Shown one piece after another: positions 15,630-25,067 of a stretch of 54,952 bases of DNA. Each line of letters starts with the position of its first letter. Position 1 is the stretch's first letter. The stretch is taken from positions 1-54,952 of the forward strand of contig CAMCWK010000020.1 in NCBI GenBank assembly GCA_945882615.1. Direction: 5' to 3'. Source of the DNA: Rhizobium sp. Q54 (GTDB lineage Bacteria > Pseudomonadota > Alphaproteobacteria > Micropepsales > Micropepsaceae). A program made the translations under genes and the position numbers. The notes beneath the pieces are model-generated. The model ran no database searches, was not told the DNA's origin, and saw only the letters and a program-made list of their open reading frames with translations.

Positions 15630-17228
15630 CTAAATTCTAGCGCCGTCGCGGTAGAGCTTGTAGATGATCGAATCCGTCAGCGCCTCGAACGAGGCGTCGA
15701 CGATATTCTCCGACACGCCCACCGTGGACCAGCGGTCGCCCTTGCCGTCGGCCGATTCCACCATGACGCGGGTCACCGCCTCGGTGCCGCTGGTGAGGAT
15801 GCGCACTTTATAATCCACCAGGCACAAGTCGGCGAGGAAGGGCGAGTATTTCCCCAGGTCCTTGCGCAGCGCCGCGTCCAGCGCATTCACCGGACCATTG
15901 CCGGTGCCGACATTGACCAGCTCCTGCCCCGCCACGTTCAGCTTCACGGTGCCTTCCGACACGGTGGCGAAATCGCCCTTGGCGTTCTTGCTGCGCTCAA
16001 CCGTGACCCGGAAGGATTCGACCGCGAAATACTCCGGCACCTGGCCCAAAGCGCGGCGCGCCAACAGTTCGAACGAGGCTTCCGCCCCGTCATAGGCATA
16101 GCCCCGGGCGGCAAGGCGCTTGATGTCTTCCAAGAGGCGCGCGACGCGGCTGTCCTTGGGATCGAGCGTAATGCCGGCTTCCGCCAGCCGCGCCAGCACA
16201 TTGGAACGTCCCGCCTGGTCCGACACCGGGATGATGCGTTCATTGCCCACGCTTTCGGGCTTCACATGCTCGTAAGTCGCCGGATTCTTCAGCACGGCGG
16301 AGGAATGCAAGCCGCCCTTATGCACAAAGGCCGACGGCCCGACATAGGGCGCATAGCGGTTCGGTGCGCGATTGAGAATCTCGTCCAGCAGCCGCGAAAC
16401 CGAAGTGATGCGCGCCAGATTTTCCTTGGTGATGCCAGTCTCGAACTGCGAAGCGAAAGGCTCCTTCAGCATCAGGTTGGGCAGCAGCGAACACAGATTG
16501 GCATTGCCGCAGCGCTCGCCCAGCCCGTTCAGCGTACCCTGGATCTGGCGTGCGCCGCCGCGCACCGCCGCCAGGCTGACCGCCACGGCCTGTTCGGTAT
16601 CGTTATGGGCATGGATGCCCAGATTGGCAGTCGGCAATTTTGATTTGATTTCGCTGACCACGGCATAGGCGGCTTCCGGCATGGTGCCGCCATTGGTGTC
16701 GCACAAGACGATCCACTGGGCGCCCCCCTGGTGGGCGGCGCGGATGCAGGCCAGGGCATAGTCCGGATTGGCTTTATATCCGTCAAAGAAATGCTCGGCG
16801 TCGAACAGGGCTTCGCGCTTCTTGGCGACGATGGCTTCCATCGAGCGGGCGATATTGTCGATATTCTCGTCGCGCGGAATCTCCAGCGCCACATCCACCT
16901 GGAAATCCCAGGTCTTGCCCACCAGGCAGACGGCATCGGCCGGCGCTTCCAGCACCGGCGCCAGCGACGGATCGTTGGCGGCGCTGCGCCCTGAACGCGC
17001 CGTCATGCCGAAGGCGGTGAAGCGGGCATGTTTCAGCGGCGGGCGTTCTTTAAAGAACGCCGTATCGGTGGCGTTGGCGCCGGGCCAGCCACCCTCGATG
17101 TAATCCACGCCCAGGCTGTCCAAGGCAAGCGCGATCTGGCGCTTGTCCTCGGCGGAGAAATCCACGCCTTGCGTCTGCGCCCCGTCGCGCAAGGTGGTAT
17201 CGAAGATGAATAGACGTTCGCGGGTCAT
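15630..17228 (-). CDS. cimA: (R)-citramalate synthase
   Basis: 532 residues of the isopropylmalate/citramalate synthase family, which condenses acetyl-CoA with pyruvate as the first step of the threonine-independent isoleucine route. The HMGL-like TIM barrel starts [14 protein letters not shown] (R14, D15). [13 protein letters not shown] and [14 protein letters not shown] carry the metal-binding His pair and the GxGERxGN motif. GGWPGAN near 50 is typical of the CimA type rather than LeuA. The C-terminal third is the regulatory domain that senses isoleucine. The ATG at 17228 overlaps the cysS stop (ATGA) and has GGGAAG 7 nt upstream, so I prefer it over a GTG at 17243. It is last of a minus-strand run with cysS. 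Confidence 0.92.
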   Translation of the reverse strand: MTRERLFIFDTTLRDGAQTQGVDFSAEDKRQIALALDSLGVDYIEGGWPGANATDTAFFKERPPLKHARFTAFGMTARSGRSAANDPSLAPVLEAPADAVCLVGKTWDFQVDVALEIPRDENIDNIARSMEAIVAKKREALFDAEHFFDGYKANPDYALACIRAAHQGGAQWIVLCDTNGGTMPEAAYAVVSEIKSKLPTANLGIHAHNDTEQAVAVSLAAVRGGARQIQGTLNGLGERCGNANLCSLLPNLMLKEPFASQFETGITKENLARITSVSRLLDEILNRAPNRYAPYVGPSAFVHKGGLHSSAVLKNPATYEHVKPESVGNERIIPVSDQAGRSNVLARLAEAGITLDPKDSRVARLLEDIKRLAARGYAYDGAEASFELLARRALGQVPEYFAVESFRVTVERSKNAKGDFATVSEGTVKLNVAGQELVNVGTGNGPVNALDAALRKDLGKYSPFLADLCLVDYKVRILTSGTEAVTRVMVESADGKGDRWSTVGVSENIVDASFEALTDSIIYKLYRDGARI

Positions 17229-18535
17229 TTCTTGACTTCCCACGTCGTGCCCTGCGGTCCGTCCTTCAGCACAATGCCCTTGGCCAGCAGGTCGTCGCGA
17301 ATGCGATCGCTTTCAGCGAAATTCTTGGCCTTGCGCGCCGCCAGCCGTGCATCGATCGCGGCAGCAATGGCCACCGTATCCACTTGCGTCTTGGCGGCAA
17401 TCTTCAACTGCACATTGGAGAAGCCCAGAAAGCCCAGCCCGCCGGCCAGGGCCATCTCGTCGGCCTGATGCAGCGAAGCAATGGCCGCCGGGGTGTTGAG
17501 GTCATCCGACAGCGCGTCGAAGAAAGCGGCGTCGGGCGCGGGATCCACCAATGGTTCGGTCACCTCATACCAGCGTTCCAGCGTTTTCCAGCTTTCCTTC
17601 AGACCGGCCAGCGTGAAATCTATCGGCTGACGGTAATGCGTGCGCAGCATGTTGAAGCGCAGCACCTCGCCGGGCCAGTCAGCCAGAAGATCACGGATGG
17701 TGTAGAAATTGCCCAAGCTCTTGGACATTTTCTCGCCTTCCACCTGCAGGAAGCCATTGTGCATCCAGACCTTGGCCAGCGGATGACCATGGTTGGCGCC
17801 TTCGCTCTGGGCGATCTCGTTTTCATGATGGGGAAATTGCAGGTCGATGCCACCGCCATGAATGTCGAAGGTTTCGCCCAGATATTCGCCCGCCATCGCG
17901 CTGCATTCGATATGCCAGCCCGGACGGCCGCGGCCCCAAGGCGAGTCCCAGCCCGGCAGCGCATCCTCCGACGGCTTCCAAAGCACAAAATCCATCGCGT
18001 TCCTTTTGTAAGGCGCCACTTCGACCCGTGCGCCCGCCAGCATCTCGTCCAGGCTGCGGCGCGACAGCTTGCCGTAATCGGCCTTGGAGGAGACGTCGAA
18101 CAACACATGGCCTTCGGCTGCGTAAGCGTGACCAGCGGCGATCAGTTTTTCGATGATCGTGATCATCTGCTTGATATGTTCGGTGGCGCGCGGCGAAACG
18201 CTGGGCGGCAGATTACCCAGCGCCGCGACATCCTCTTCATAAATGCGCGCGGTTTCTTCGGTCAGTTCGCGGATCGAGATGCCGCGCTCGGCCGCACGCG
18301 CGTTGATCTTGTCATCCACGTCGGTGATGTTGCGGACATAGGTGACATGGCCCGCGCCATAGACATGGCGCAGCAGCCGGAACAGCACATCGAACACGAT
18401 GACGGGCCTGGCGTTGCCGATATGGGCGAAGTCGTAAACCGTGGGGCCGCAGACATACATGCGGACGTTCTTCGCATCCAATGGCGCGAAGTCTTCCTTG
18501 GTCTTGGTCAGGGTGTTGAAGAGGCGGAGGGACAT
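17225..18535 (-). CDS. cysS: cysteinyl-tRNA synthetase
   Basis: 436 residues, somewhat shorter than the E. coli enzyme at the C-terminus. It charges tRNA-Cys. Class I features are intact: [16 protein letters not shown] holds C29 (a zinc ligand) and the HIGN form of the HIGH motif (38-41); WHIECSAM gives another zinc Cys; KMSKSLGN is the KMSKS loop. [20 protein letters not shown], with zinc-binding histidines, is unmistakable. It is translationally coupled to cimA by the ATGA overlap. A 91-nt gap separates it from gltX upstream and contains a small hairpin (GCTGA/TCAGC, 18587-18599). Confidence 0.97.
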   Translation of the reverse strand: MSLRLFNTLTKTKEDFAPLDAKNVRMYVCGPTVYDFAHIGNARPVIVFDVLFRLLRHVYGAGHVTYVRNITDVDDKINARAAERGISIRELTEETARIYEEDVAALGNLPPSVSPRATEHIKQMITIIEKLIAAGHAYAAEGHVLFDVSSKADYGKLSRRSLDEMLAGARVEVAPYKRNAMDFVLWKPSEDALPGWDSPWGRGRPGWHIECSAMAGEYLGETFDIHGGGIDLQFPHHENEIAQSEGANHGHPLAKVWMHNGFLQVEGEKMSKSLGNFYTIRDLLADWPGEVLRFNMLRTHYRQPIDFTLAGLKESWKTLERWYEVTEPLVDPAPDAAFFDALSDDLNTPAAIASLHQADEMALAGGLGFLGFSNVQLKIAAKTQVDTVAIAAAIDARLAARKAKNFAESDRIRDDLLAKGIVLKDGPQGTTWEVKK

Positions 18536-18626
18536 CGGGGTACGGCTCGAAAAAAAGGTGGATACGGTTCAGGCAAACGGAAAGGCGCTGAAAATCAGCA
18601 GCTAATTCGAATTCCAGTTTGACCGA

Positions 18627-19943
18627 TCACGCCGTTTGCCCTTTGAGCCGCGCCACACTCTTGTCGCGCCCGATCAGGGGTAACAGTTTTTTGAGTTCGG
18701 GTCCATGCTCCAGCCCCGTCAGCGCCAGCCTTAACGGGTGAAACAGGCTCCTGCCCTTGGCCCCGGTCTGGGCCGCGACAGCCTTGGTCCAGGCACCCCA
18801 GGTCTCCTGGTCCCAGGGCTCGGCCGGCAGCAGGCCAGCGGCGGCGGCGGCCAGACCAGCATCCTCAATCACCGGCGTCACCGGGCCGCTGACCAGCCGT
18901 GCGAGTTCGGCTATGTCGCCGCGCTTGGTCAGGTTGGACTTGATCGCCTCCCAGAAGGCTTCGCCCTGCGGAACAGAAGCGGCCACCGCACTGTAAGGCA
19001 TGGCGTGCAAGGTGCGGGCATTCAGCGCCGCCAACTCTTCCGGGACAAAATGCGCAGGCGCGCGGCCGATCTTGGCGAAGTCGAATTCCTCTGCCAGCTC
19101 GCCCAGCGTCTGGCGCGGCTCCACCGGATCGCTAGTGCCGATCTTGGCGAGATAGGCCGCCACCGCCAGCGGCTCCATGCCCTCTTCCCGCAACTGTTCC
19201 AGCGACAGTGACCCCAGCCGCTTGCTCAACGCTTCGCCGCCGGCGCCCACCAGCAGCGGGAAGTGCGCGAACTTCGGCATTGTCGCGCCCAGCGCCTGAA
19301 AAATCTCGATCTGGGCGGCGGTGTTGGTGACGTGATCTTCGCCCCGCACCACATGGCTGATGGCCATGTCGATATCATCGGCCACCGACGGCAACGTATA
19401 AAGGAACGCGCCATCCTCGCGCACCAGCACCGGATCGGACATGGTGGCGGTGTCGATCTCCACCGGCCCGCGCACCAGGTCGGTCCAGCTGACCTTGCTG
19501 CGCGACAGCTTGAAGCGCCAATGGGGCTTGCGGCCCTCGCCTTCCCACTTCGCCTTGTTCGCCGGTTCCAGCGAGGCGCGGTTGTAGATCGGCGGCAATT
19601 TCCGCGCTGCTTGCAGCGAGCGCTGGCGTTCCAGTTCGCCTTCGGTCTCAAAGCAGGGGTAAATCCGCCCCGAAGCCTGCAACTGGTAGAAAGCCGCGCT
19701 GTATTTGGCGAGGCGGTTGATCTGGCGGTCGGTGCCGTCATGGGTCAGGCCCAGCCAGGCCAGGTCGCGATAGATCGCGTCTTCAAAGGCCTTGGTGGAC
19801 CGCGCCGCATCGGTGTCATCGATGCGCAGCAGAAAGCGGCCGCCCAGCTTTTTGGCGAACAGCCAGTTGAGCAAAGCGGTGCGGGCATTGCCGACGTGCA
19901 ACAACCCGGTCGGCGACGGCGCGAAGCGAACAACCACGGACAT
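18627..19943 (-). CDS. gltX: glutamyl-tRNA synthetase (gltX-like)
   Basis: 438 residues. Class I marks are FAPSPTGLLHVGNAR (HIGH as HVGN) and LSKRLGS (KMSKS loop). The catalytic core has RIDDTDAARS and HVVRGEDHVTNT. The LSKRLGSLSLEQLREEG wording and short length resemble the second GluRS type that many alphaproteobacteria carry beside a longer GltX; if so it may differ in preference for tRNA-Glu or tRNA-Gln. I cannot see whether another copy exists. Its ATG overlaps the nadE stop (TGATG), so the two are coupled. Confidence 0.93.
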   Translation of the reverse strand: MSVVVRFAPSPTGLLHVGNARTALLNWLFAKKLGGRFLLRIDDTDAARSTKAFEDAIYRDLAWLGLTHDGTDRQINRLAKYSAAFYQLQASGRIYPCFETEGELERQRSLQAARKLPPIYNRASLEPANKAKWEGEGRKPHWRFKLSRSKVSWTDLVRGPVEIDTATMSDPVLVREDGAFLYTLPSVADDIDMAISHVVRGEDHVTNTAAQIEIFQALGATMPKFAHFPLLVGAGGEALSKRLGSLSLEQLREEGMEPLAVAAYLAKIGTSDPVEPRQTLGELAEEFDFAKIGRAPAHFVPEELAALNARTLHAMPYSAVAASVPQGEAFWEAIKSNLTKRGDIAELARLVSGPVTPVIEDAGLAAAAAGLLPAEPWDQETWGAWTKAVAAQTGAKGRSLFHPLRLALTGLEHGPELKKLLPLIGRDKSVARLKGQTA

Positions 19944-21598
19944 CAGCGCGCATCCCGGAAGGCATTGGTGATGGGATAGCGGCGGTCGCGGCCGAAATTG
20001 CGCGGGCTAATTTTCACGCCCGGTGGGGCCTGACGCCGTTTGTATTCGGAAATATACAGCAGATGCTCGATCCGCTTGACCGTAGCCGGGTCATAGCCGC
20101 GCGCCACCGTCTCCTCGAAACTGCATTCCTTTTCCACCAGGCACTCCAGAATGCCGTCCAGTATTTCGTAGGGCGGCAGGGAATCCTGATCGGTCTGATC
20201 CGCCTTCAGTTCCGCGCTGGGAGGCTTTTCAATAATGCGTTCGGGGATCACCCGCCCCTCAGGCCCCAGCGCGCCAACGGGCGTGTTCTGGTTGCGCCAG
20301 TGGCACAAACGGAACACCTCGGTTTTGTAGATGTCCTTCAGCACATTGTAGCCGCCGCACATGTCGCCATAGAGCGTGGCATAGCCGACGCTCATCTCGC
20401 TCTTGTTGCCGGTGGTCAGCACCATCGGGCCGAACTTGTTGGAGATCGCCATCAGGATCACGCCGCGAAGGCGCGACTGGATATTCTCTTCGGTGGTGTC
20501 GGGCCTGGTGCCGGCAAAGGGCGCCGCCAGGGTTTGCGTCAGCGCCGCCACGCCACGTTCGATCTCGATGGTTTCGTATTCCACGCCCAGCAGGCGGGCG
20601 CAGGCATCGGCATCTTCCAGGCTTTCGCGGCTGGTATAGCGCGACGGCAGCATCACGCAGCGCACGCGGTTCGGGCCCAGCGCATCCGCCGCCACCGCCG
20701 CCGAAATGGCGCTGTCGACGCCCCCCGAGAGGCCCAGCACCACCCCGGGAAAGCGGTTCTTGTTCACATAATCGCGCAGACCCAGCATCATGGCGTGGTA
20801 GACTTGGGCGGAACGATCCTCGGCGACGAATTTTTCACCCGGCGCGCAAGCCCATTTGCCGTCGGTGCCGCGCGTCCATTCGGTGACGGTGACGCAGGTC
20901 TCCCAGCCCGGCAGCGATGCGGCAATGGACTGGTCGGCGTTCAGCACGAAGGACGCGCCGTCATAAACGACTTCGTCCTGGCCGCCGAGCTGGTTGAGAT
21001 AGACCAGAGGCAAGCCGCTTTCCTGCACGCGCGCGGCGGCAAGCTTTATGCGCACGTCTTCCTTGCCCGCTTCAAAAGGCGAGCCGTTGGGAACGCATAG
21101 AATCTCGGCTCCCGTCTGGGCCAGAGCATCGGTGACCTCCTGGGTCCAGATGTCCTCGCAGATGGGCACCCCAAGCGCCACGCCGCGCACCGTCAGGGGC
21201 TTGGGCAGCACCCCGGCGGCGAAAACGCGCTTTTCATCGAACACGCCGTAATTGGGCAGATCATGCTTGAAGGTCACGCCAGCGACCTTGCCGCCATCCA
21301 GCAGCGCCACGGCATTGTAGAGCTTGCCGCCCTCCACCCAGGGCGTCCCCATCAGGATGGCGGGGCCATTGATGGTGTCACGCGCCAGTTCTTCCACGGC
21401 GGCGCGGGCGTCTTCCTGCAAGGCCGGTTTCAGCACCAGGTCTTCGGGCGAATAGCCGACGATGAAAAGTTCGGAAAACAGGATGACGTCGGCGTCCATC
21501 ACCGACGCGCGCGCGGCGCGGGCAGCCGCCAAGTTCCCGGCGATGTCGCCCATCACCGGGTTCAGCTGGGCAAGCGCGATGCGGTAGCGGTCCGTCAT
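19943..21598 (-). CDS. nadE: glutamine-dependent NAD+ synthetase
   Basis: 551 residues, fusing an N-terminal nitrilase-type glutaminase to a C-terminal ATP-pyrophosphatase. The glutaminase triad is visible as E43 (FSELFIVGY), K111 (KHDLPNYGVFDE) and C147 (VPICEDIW). The synthetase P-loop is LSGGVDSA (290-297), followed by KSEMSVGYATLYGDMCGGYNVLKD. It makes NAD+ from deamido-NAD+, ATP and glutamine in the last step of NAD synthesis. It lies upstream of gltX with a 1-nt overlap; the pairing may simply reflect housekeeping co-transcription. Confidence 0.96.
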   Translation of the reverse strand: MTDRYRIALAQLNPVMGDIAGNLAAARAARASVMDADVILFSELFIVGYSPEDLVLKPALQEDARAAVEELARDTINGPAILMGTPWVEGGKLYNAVALLDGGKVAGVTFKHDLPNYGVFDEKRVFAAGVLPKPLTVRGVALGVPICEDIWTQEVTDALAQTGAEILCVPNGSPFEAGKEDVRIKLAAARVQESGLPLVYLNQLGGQDEVVYDGASFVLNADQSIAASLPGWETCVTVTEWTRGTDGKWACAPGEKFVAEDRSAQVYHAMMLGLRDYVNKNRFPGVVLGLSGGVDSAISAAVAADALGPNRVRCVMLPSRYTSRESLEDADACARLLGVEYETIEIERGVAALTQTLAAPFAGTRPDTTEENIQSRLRGVILMAISNKFGPMVLTTGNKSEMSVGYATLYGDMCGGYNVLKDIYKTEVFRLCHWRNQNTPVGALGPEGRVIPERIIEKPPSAELKADQTDQDSLPPYEILDGILECLVEKECSFEETVARGYDPATVKRIEHLLYISEYKRRQAPPGVKISPRNFGRDRRYPITNAFRDAR

Positions 21599-21631
21599 GA
21601 CCGGTATTTAGCGTGTGAAAGGCAGGTGTTA

Positions 21632-22606
21632 CTAGCGGCCAGCGGCGACGCGGGACTGGCTTGCCGGCACGGCAACGCCCGAAGCCTGTTCGATCCAGAG
21701 CGCGGTTTCCAGCGCCTGGGCCGCCTGTTCCGGCGTCACCAGCGCGTCGGTACCGGCCGTGGCAGCGGCGACGAAACCGGCCACCGCTTCGCCCAGGGGA
21801 TCGCCCAACTCCAGCGCGCCCAGGGGCCGCGGGGTGGTATTCTTCACGGTGCGGGAAAGGAAGTCGATTTCCACCACGCCATCGGCATACACGGCGCGCA
21901 GGCCGCGCTTGCGTTCGGTGGCGACGCGGCTGGTTTCCAGCTTGGCGACCGTGCCATTGGCGAAATGCAGCAGGGCAAACACTTCGTCGGCATGCGGGCC
22001 ATATTCGATCAGGCCTTCGGCCCGGATCTCCGTGACAGCACCGGGCACCAAAGTATGCACCAGGTCGATATCGTGGATCATCAGATCCAGCACCACCGAA
22101 ACGTCATCGCCGCGGCCGGTCCAGGGACCCTGACGCCAGCAGGTGATTTCCAGCGGCGTCTCGGCCACGTCCAGAAGGCCGGTGCGGGCGAAAACAAACC
22201 GCTCCTGATGGCCGACGGTGAGAACCTTGCCAACCTCGCGCGCCAGCGCCACCAGTTCGGCGGATTCTTCCACGGTGGTGGCGATGGGCTTTTCCACCAG
22301 CACATGGGTGCCGGCCTTCAGGAAAGCGCGCACGATCTCGGCATGGGTGATGGCGGGCGAACAGACGCTGACCACATCCACCTTGCCCAACAGCTCGCGC
22401 CAGTCGGCCACGGTCTTGCAGCCATAATGGGCCTTGGCCTTGGCGCGCATCTCGGCATTGGGATCGGCGACCGCGAACAGTTCCACGTCACCGCCGGCCT
22501 GGCCCAGCGCCTTGTACTTGGTGGCATGGTGATGGCCGAACACGCCAGCGCCGACAACGGCAGCCTTCAGCGGTCCACTTTCCGGCACGCGACGACGAAG
22601 AAACAA
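21632..22606 (-). CDS. Gfo/Idh/MocA-family oxidoreductase
   Basis: 324 residues from a TTG at 22606, where GGGGA lies 9 nt upstream. Other in-frame starts are TTG 22669 and GTG 22588, so the N-terminus is uncertain by about 20 residues. A Rossmann domain begins KAAVVGAGVFGHHHATKY, and the conserved EKP (LVEKPIATTVEES) that contacts the nicotinamide is present, followed by VGHQERF and MIHDIDLVHTL. The second half is the family's sheet domain. Such enzymes oxidise or reduce sugars, inositols or UDP-sugars with NAD(P). The MIHDIDL wording occurs in UDP-sugar and other dehydrogenase subgroups, but I cannot assign the substrate. Confidence 0.85.
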   Translation of the reverse strand: MFLRRRVPESGPLKAAVVGAGVFGHHHATKYKALGQAGGDVELFAVADPNAEMRAKAKAHYGCKTVADWRELLGKVDVVSVCSPAITHAEIVRAFLKAGTHVLVEKPIATTVEESAELVALAREVGKVLTVGHQERFVFARTGLLDVAETPLEITCWRQGPWTGRGDDVSVVLDLMIHDIDLVHTLVPGAVTEIRAEGLIEYGPHADEVFALLHFANGTVAKLETSRVATERKRGLRAVYADGVVEIDFLSRTVKNTTPRPLGALELGDPLGEAVAGFVAAATAGTDALVTPEQAAQALETALWIEQASGVAVPASQSRVAAGR

Positions 22607-22715
22607 ATCGGGGGTTCCCCAAGAGATTAGGTGCGCATTAGCGCCAGCATCATGGCGGGCCGCCAGCAAAGAAATGTTCCGCTTTGTTACCGATCCAAGA
22701 TACTGATATTGCTTG

Positions 22716-23465
22716 TTATTTTTCCGGTGCAGCGGCCATTAGCGAGGCCAGCGCCGCCACGATCAAATAGGCCAGCATCAAGGGCGCCAGGCCGATCAGG
22801 ACCGCCCCGGTGATGTCGGCAAAGGCGCTGCAGGCCAGCCAGGGATAGGCCGAGCCCACGAACAGGAACTGGATGCCGATCACCGCCACGATGCCGAACA
22901 AAAAGGCGCGCAAGGTGGGGCCCAGCGGCTGGACCCGCTCGCCCGCTTCCAGCCGGATCAGCCCGGCCTGGAGTTTCAGCCGCGACACAGCATTGGCGAG
23001 ATAGACGATGGCCAGCAACCAGGTGAAGGCGGCGGAAAAGGCGCGGCCTCCGTCCAGGGTGCAGCCTTCCAGCGCATGGACCAGCGCGCGCTGGCCGGGC
23101 AACAGGAAATACAGCGCATTTTCCAGCGCGCCGGCGGCGCCGCGATCAATCACGACCGGCGCCACCAGCGCCTGATTGAGAAAACTCAGCGTGACGAACA
23201 CGATGAACACCGTTTCATTGAAGCCGGGGATCAGGTGACGCGGCCTGAGGCGCGTCAGCCAGGGCGTTCGGGAATGGCCGGCCGAGGCGCCGAAGCCGCC
23301 GACAAACAACAGGCCCATGGCCATGAACAGCACGGCGCAGATGCCGATGGCGAAGGCGGAGGTTTGCAGCGGTATGCCGGTCAGAAGGGCCAGGCGGATG
23401 GCATGGGCCCCCGCGAAGAGGCAGAAAACAATCCAGCCTTTCGCTAAGAGCCGTGCGATACCCAT
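22716..23465 (-). CDS. multi-pass inner-membrane protein of unknown function
   Basis: 249 residues with about six hydrophobic stretches (near 8-28, 37-58, 84-104, 147-165, 188-208 and 220-243) and few charged residues outside the loops. A polar segment, SRTPWLTRLRPRHLIPGFNET, lies between the second and third. I do not recognise a family. It follows the DAHP synthase gene and a palindromic element on the same strand and precedes the oxidoreductase, but co-regulation is not shown. Start at ATG 23465 is the first available after the repeat; no strong ribosome site was seen. Confidence 0.6.
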   Translation of the reverse strand: MGIARLLAKGWIVFCLFAGAHAIRLALLTGIPLQTSAFAIGICAVLFMAMGLLFVGGFGASAGHSRTPWLTRLRPRHLIPGFNETVFIVFVTLSFLNQALVAPVVIDRGAAGALENALYFLLPGQRALVHALEGCTLDGGRAFSAAFTWLLAIVYLANAVSRLKLQAGLIRLEAGERVQPLGPTLRAFLFGIVAVIGIQFLFVGSAYPWLACSAFADITGAVLIGLAPLMLAYLIVAALASLMAAAPEK

Positions 23466-23485
23466 CAGGAATTTATTTCAGTCCA

Positions 23486-23555
23486 CTCACCCTTCGGCAA
23501 GCTCAGGGTGAGGATAAAGCCAAAGTCCTCATGCTGAGCCTGTCGAAGCATGAGG
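23486..23555. repeat. paired intergenic palindromes (REP-like)
   Basis: Two imperfect palindromes in tandem: CTCACCCT (23486-23493) with AGGGTGAG (23505-23512), and CCTCATGCT (23527-23535) with AGCATGAGG (23547-23555). Their loops hold TCGGCAAGCTC and TGAGCCTGTCGA. This CTGAGCCTGTCGAAGCATGAGG-type unit is dispersed in many alphaproteobacterial and related genomes. It lies after the DAHP synthase stop and may end or stabilise that transcript. Confidence 0.75.
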
Positions 23556-23562
23556 TGCGCGC

Positions 23563-24942
23563 TCAGGCCGAAGCGGCCAGCCCCGAATCCTTCATCCGTT
23601 CGTCGCGAATGCCTTGCGCGATCAGGAAGGCCAGTTCCAGCGCCTGGCTGGCATTGAGGCGGGGATCGCAAGCGGTCTGGTAGCGGTCCTGAAGATCGAT
23701 CTCCTTCAGGCCCTGCGCGCCGCCCAGGCATTCGGTGACATTTTGGCCCGTCATCTCGAAATGCACACCGCCGGCATGGGTGCCTTCGGCGCGATGGATG
23801 GCAAAGAAGCTGCGCACTTCTTCCAGAATGCGGTCCACGGGCCGTGTCTTGTAGCCCGACTGCAACTTGATGGTGTTGCCATGCATGGGATCGGACGACC
23901 ACACCACGGCGGCGCCTTCGCGTTTCACGGCGCGCACCAGCGCAGGCAGCTTCTCGGCCACCTTGTCGGAGCCGAAGCGGGCGATCAGGGTCAACCGGCC
24001 GGGAATGTTGGCGGGATTGAGCGCCGCGATCAGGCGCAGCAGATCGTCCGGCTCCAGGCTGGGGCCGCACTTCAGGCCAATCGGGTTCTTGATGCCGCGC
24101 ATGAATTCGACATGGGCGCCGTCCAGCTGGCGGGTGCGGTCGCCGATCCACAGCATGTGGGCGCTGGTGTCGTACCAGTCGCCCGAGGTGGAATCGACGC
24201 GCGTCATCGCCTGCTCATACGGCAGCAGCAGCGCTTCGTGGCTGGTGTAGAAATCGGTGCCGCGCAGCTGGGGCACCGAATCCGAGGTGATGCCGCAGGC
24301 CGCCATGAAGTCCAGCGTTTCGGAAATGCGCTGCGCCAGACCCTTATATTGTTCGCCGGCCGGCGAGTCCGCGATGAAGCCCAGCATCCAACGATGGACA
24401 TTGTGCAGATCGGCATAACCGCCTTGCGCAAAGGCGCGCAGCAAATTCAGTGTCGCTGCCGACTGGGCGTTGGCCTGCAGCAGGCGCTGCGGATCGGGAA
24501 TGCGCGATGCGGCCGTGAACTCACCGCCATTGATGTTATCGCCGCGATAGGAGGGCAGCTTGACGTCGCCCTGGGTCTCGAAATCGTCGGAACGCGGCTT
24601 GGCAAACTGGCCGGCGATGCGGCCCACTTTCACCACCGGCACCCCGGCAGCAAAGGTCAGAACCACCGCCATCTGCAGCAGCACGCGGAAGGTGTCGCGG
24701 ATATTGTCGGGATGGAATTCGGCGAAGCTTTCGGCGCAATCGCCGCCCTGCAGCAGGAAGGCCTTGCCTTGCGCCACCTGGCCAAGGCTGGCCATCAGGT
24801 TTCGGGCTTCACCGGCAAACACCAGCGGCGGATGGGTTTTCAGCTGCTCCAGGACACGGCCCAGCGCCGCCTTGTCCGGATAGTCCGGCATCTGACGGGC
24901 GGTCTTTTCCTGCCAACTCTGCGGGGTCCAGCTCTGGGCCAC
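23563..24942 (-). CDS. class II 3-deoxy-7-phosphoheptulonate (DAHP) synthase
   Basis: 459 residues of the plant/Mycobacterium-type class II family, which makes DAHP from PEP and erythrose 4-phosphate at the entry to aromatic amino acid synthesis. Family blocks are [15 protein letters not shown] with the metal Cys, [67 protein letters not shown], and [21 protein letters not shown]. The start is GTG 24942 ([10 protein letters not shown]) because AAGGAG lies exactly 6 nt upstream; a TTG at 24966 is upstream of that site and is unlikely. The gene sits behind gor with a probable terminator and its own promoter region between. Confidence 0.95.
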   Translation of the reverse strand: MAQSWTPQSWQEKTARQMPDYPDKAALGRVLEQLKTHPPLVFAGEARNLMASLGQVAQGKAFLLQGGDCAESFAEFHPDNIRDTFRVLLQMAVVLTFAAGVPVVKVGRIAGQFAKPRSDDFETQGDVKLPSYRGDNINGGEFTAASRIPDPQRLLQANAQSAATLNLLRAFAQGGYADLHNVHRWMLGFIADSPAGEQYKGLAQRISETLDFMAACGITSDSVPQLRGTDFYTSHEALLLPYEQAMTRVDSTSGDWYDTSAHMLWIGDRTRQLDGAHVEFMRGIKNPIGLKCGPSLEPDDLLRLIAALNPANIPGRLTLIARFGSDKVAEKLPALVRAVKREGAAVVWSSDPMHGNTIKLQSGYKTRPVDRILEEVRSFFAIHRAEGTHAGGVHFEMTGQNVTECLGGAQGLKEIDLQDRYQTACDPRLNASQALELAFLIAQGIRDERMKDSGLAASA

Positions 24943-25043
24943 GCCACTCTCCTTCAACTTGCGCAAACGGGCCGTGGATATAGGCGATGGAGGGGCATTT
25001 TACCAGCATCGCGCCCGGCAGGGGCGAATGCCCCAGGCATGTC

Positions 25044-25066
25044 AAAAAACCATTATACAGCAATGG
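25044..25066 (-). terminator. probable intrinsic terminator after gor
   Basis: On the minus strand just past the gor stop, CCATT and AATGG form a short stem around a 7-nt loop, followed directly by six T residues (plus-strand A-run 25044-25049). The stem is short (5 bp), so termination may be partial. The loop also contains a TATAAT-like sequence, so a promoter reading toward the DAHP synthase gene is an alternative. Confidence 0.45.
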
Positions 25067-25067
25067 C

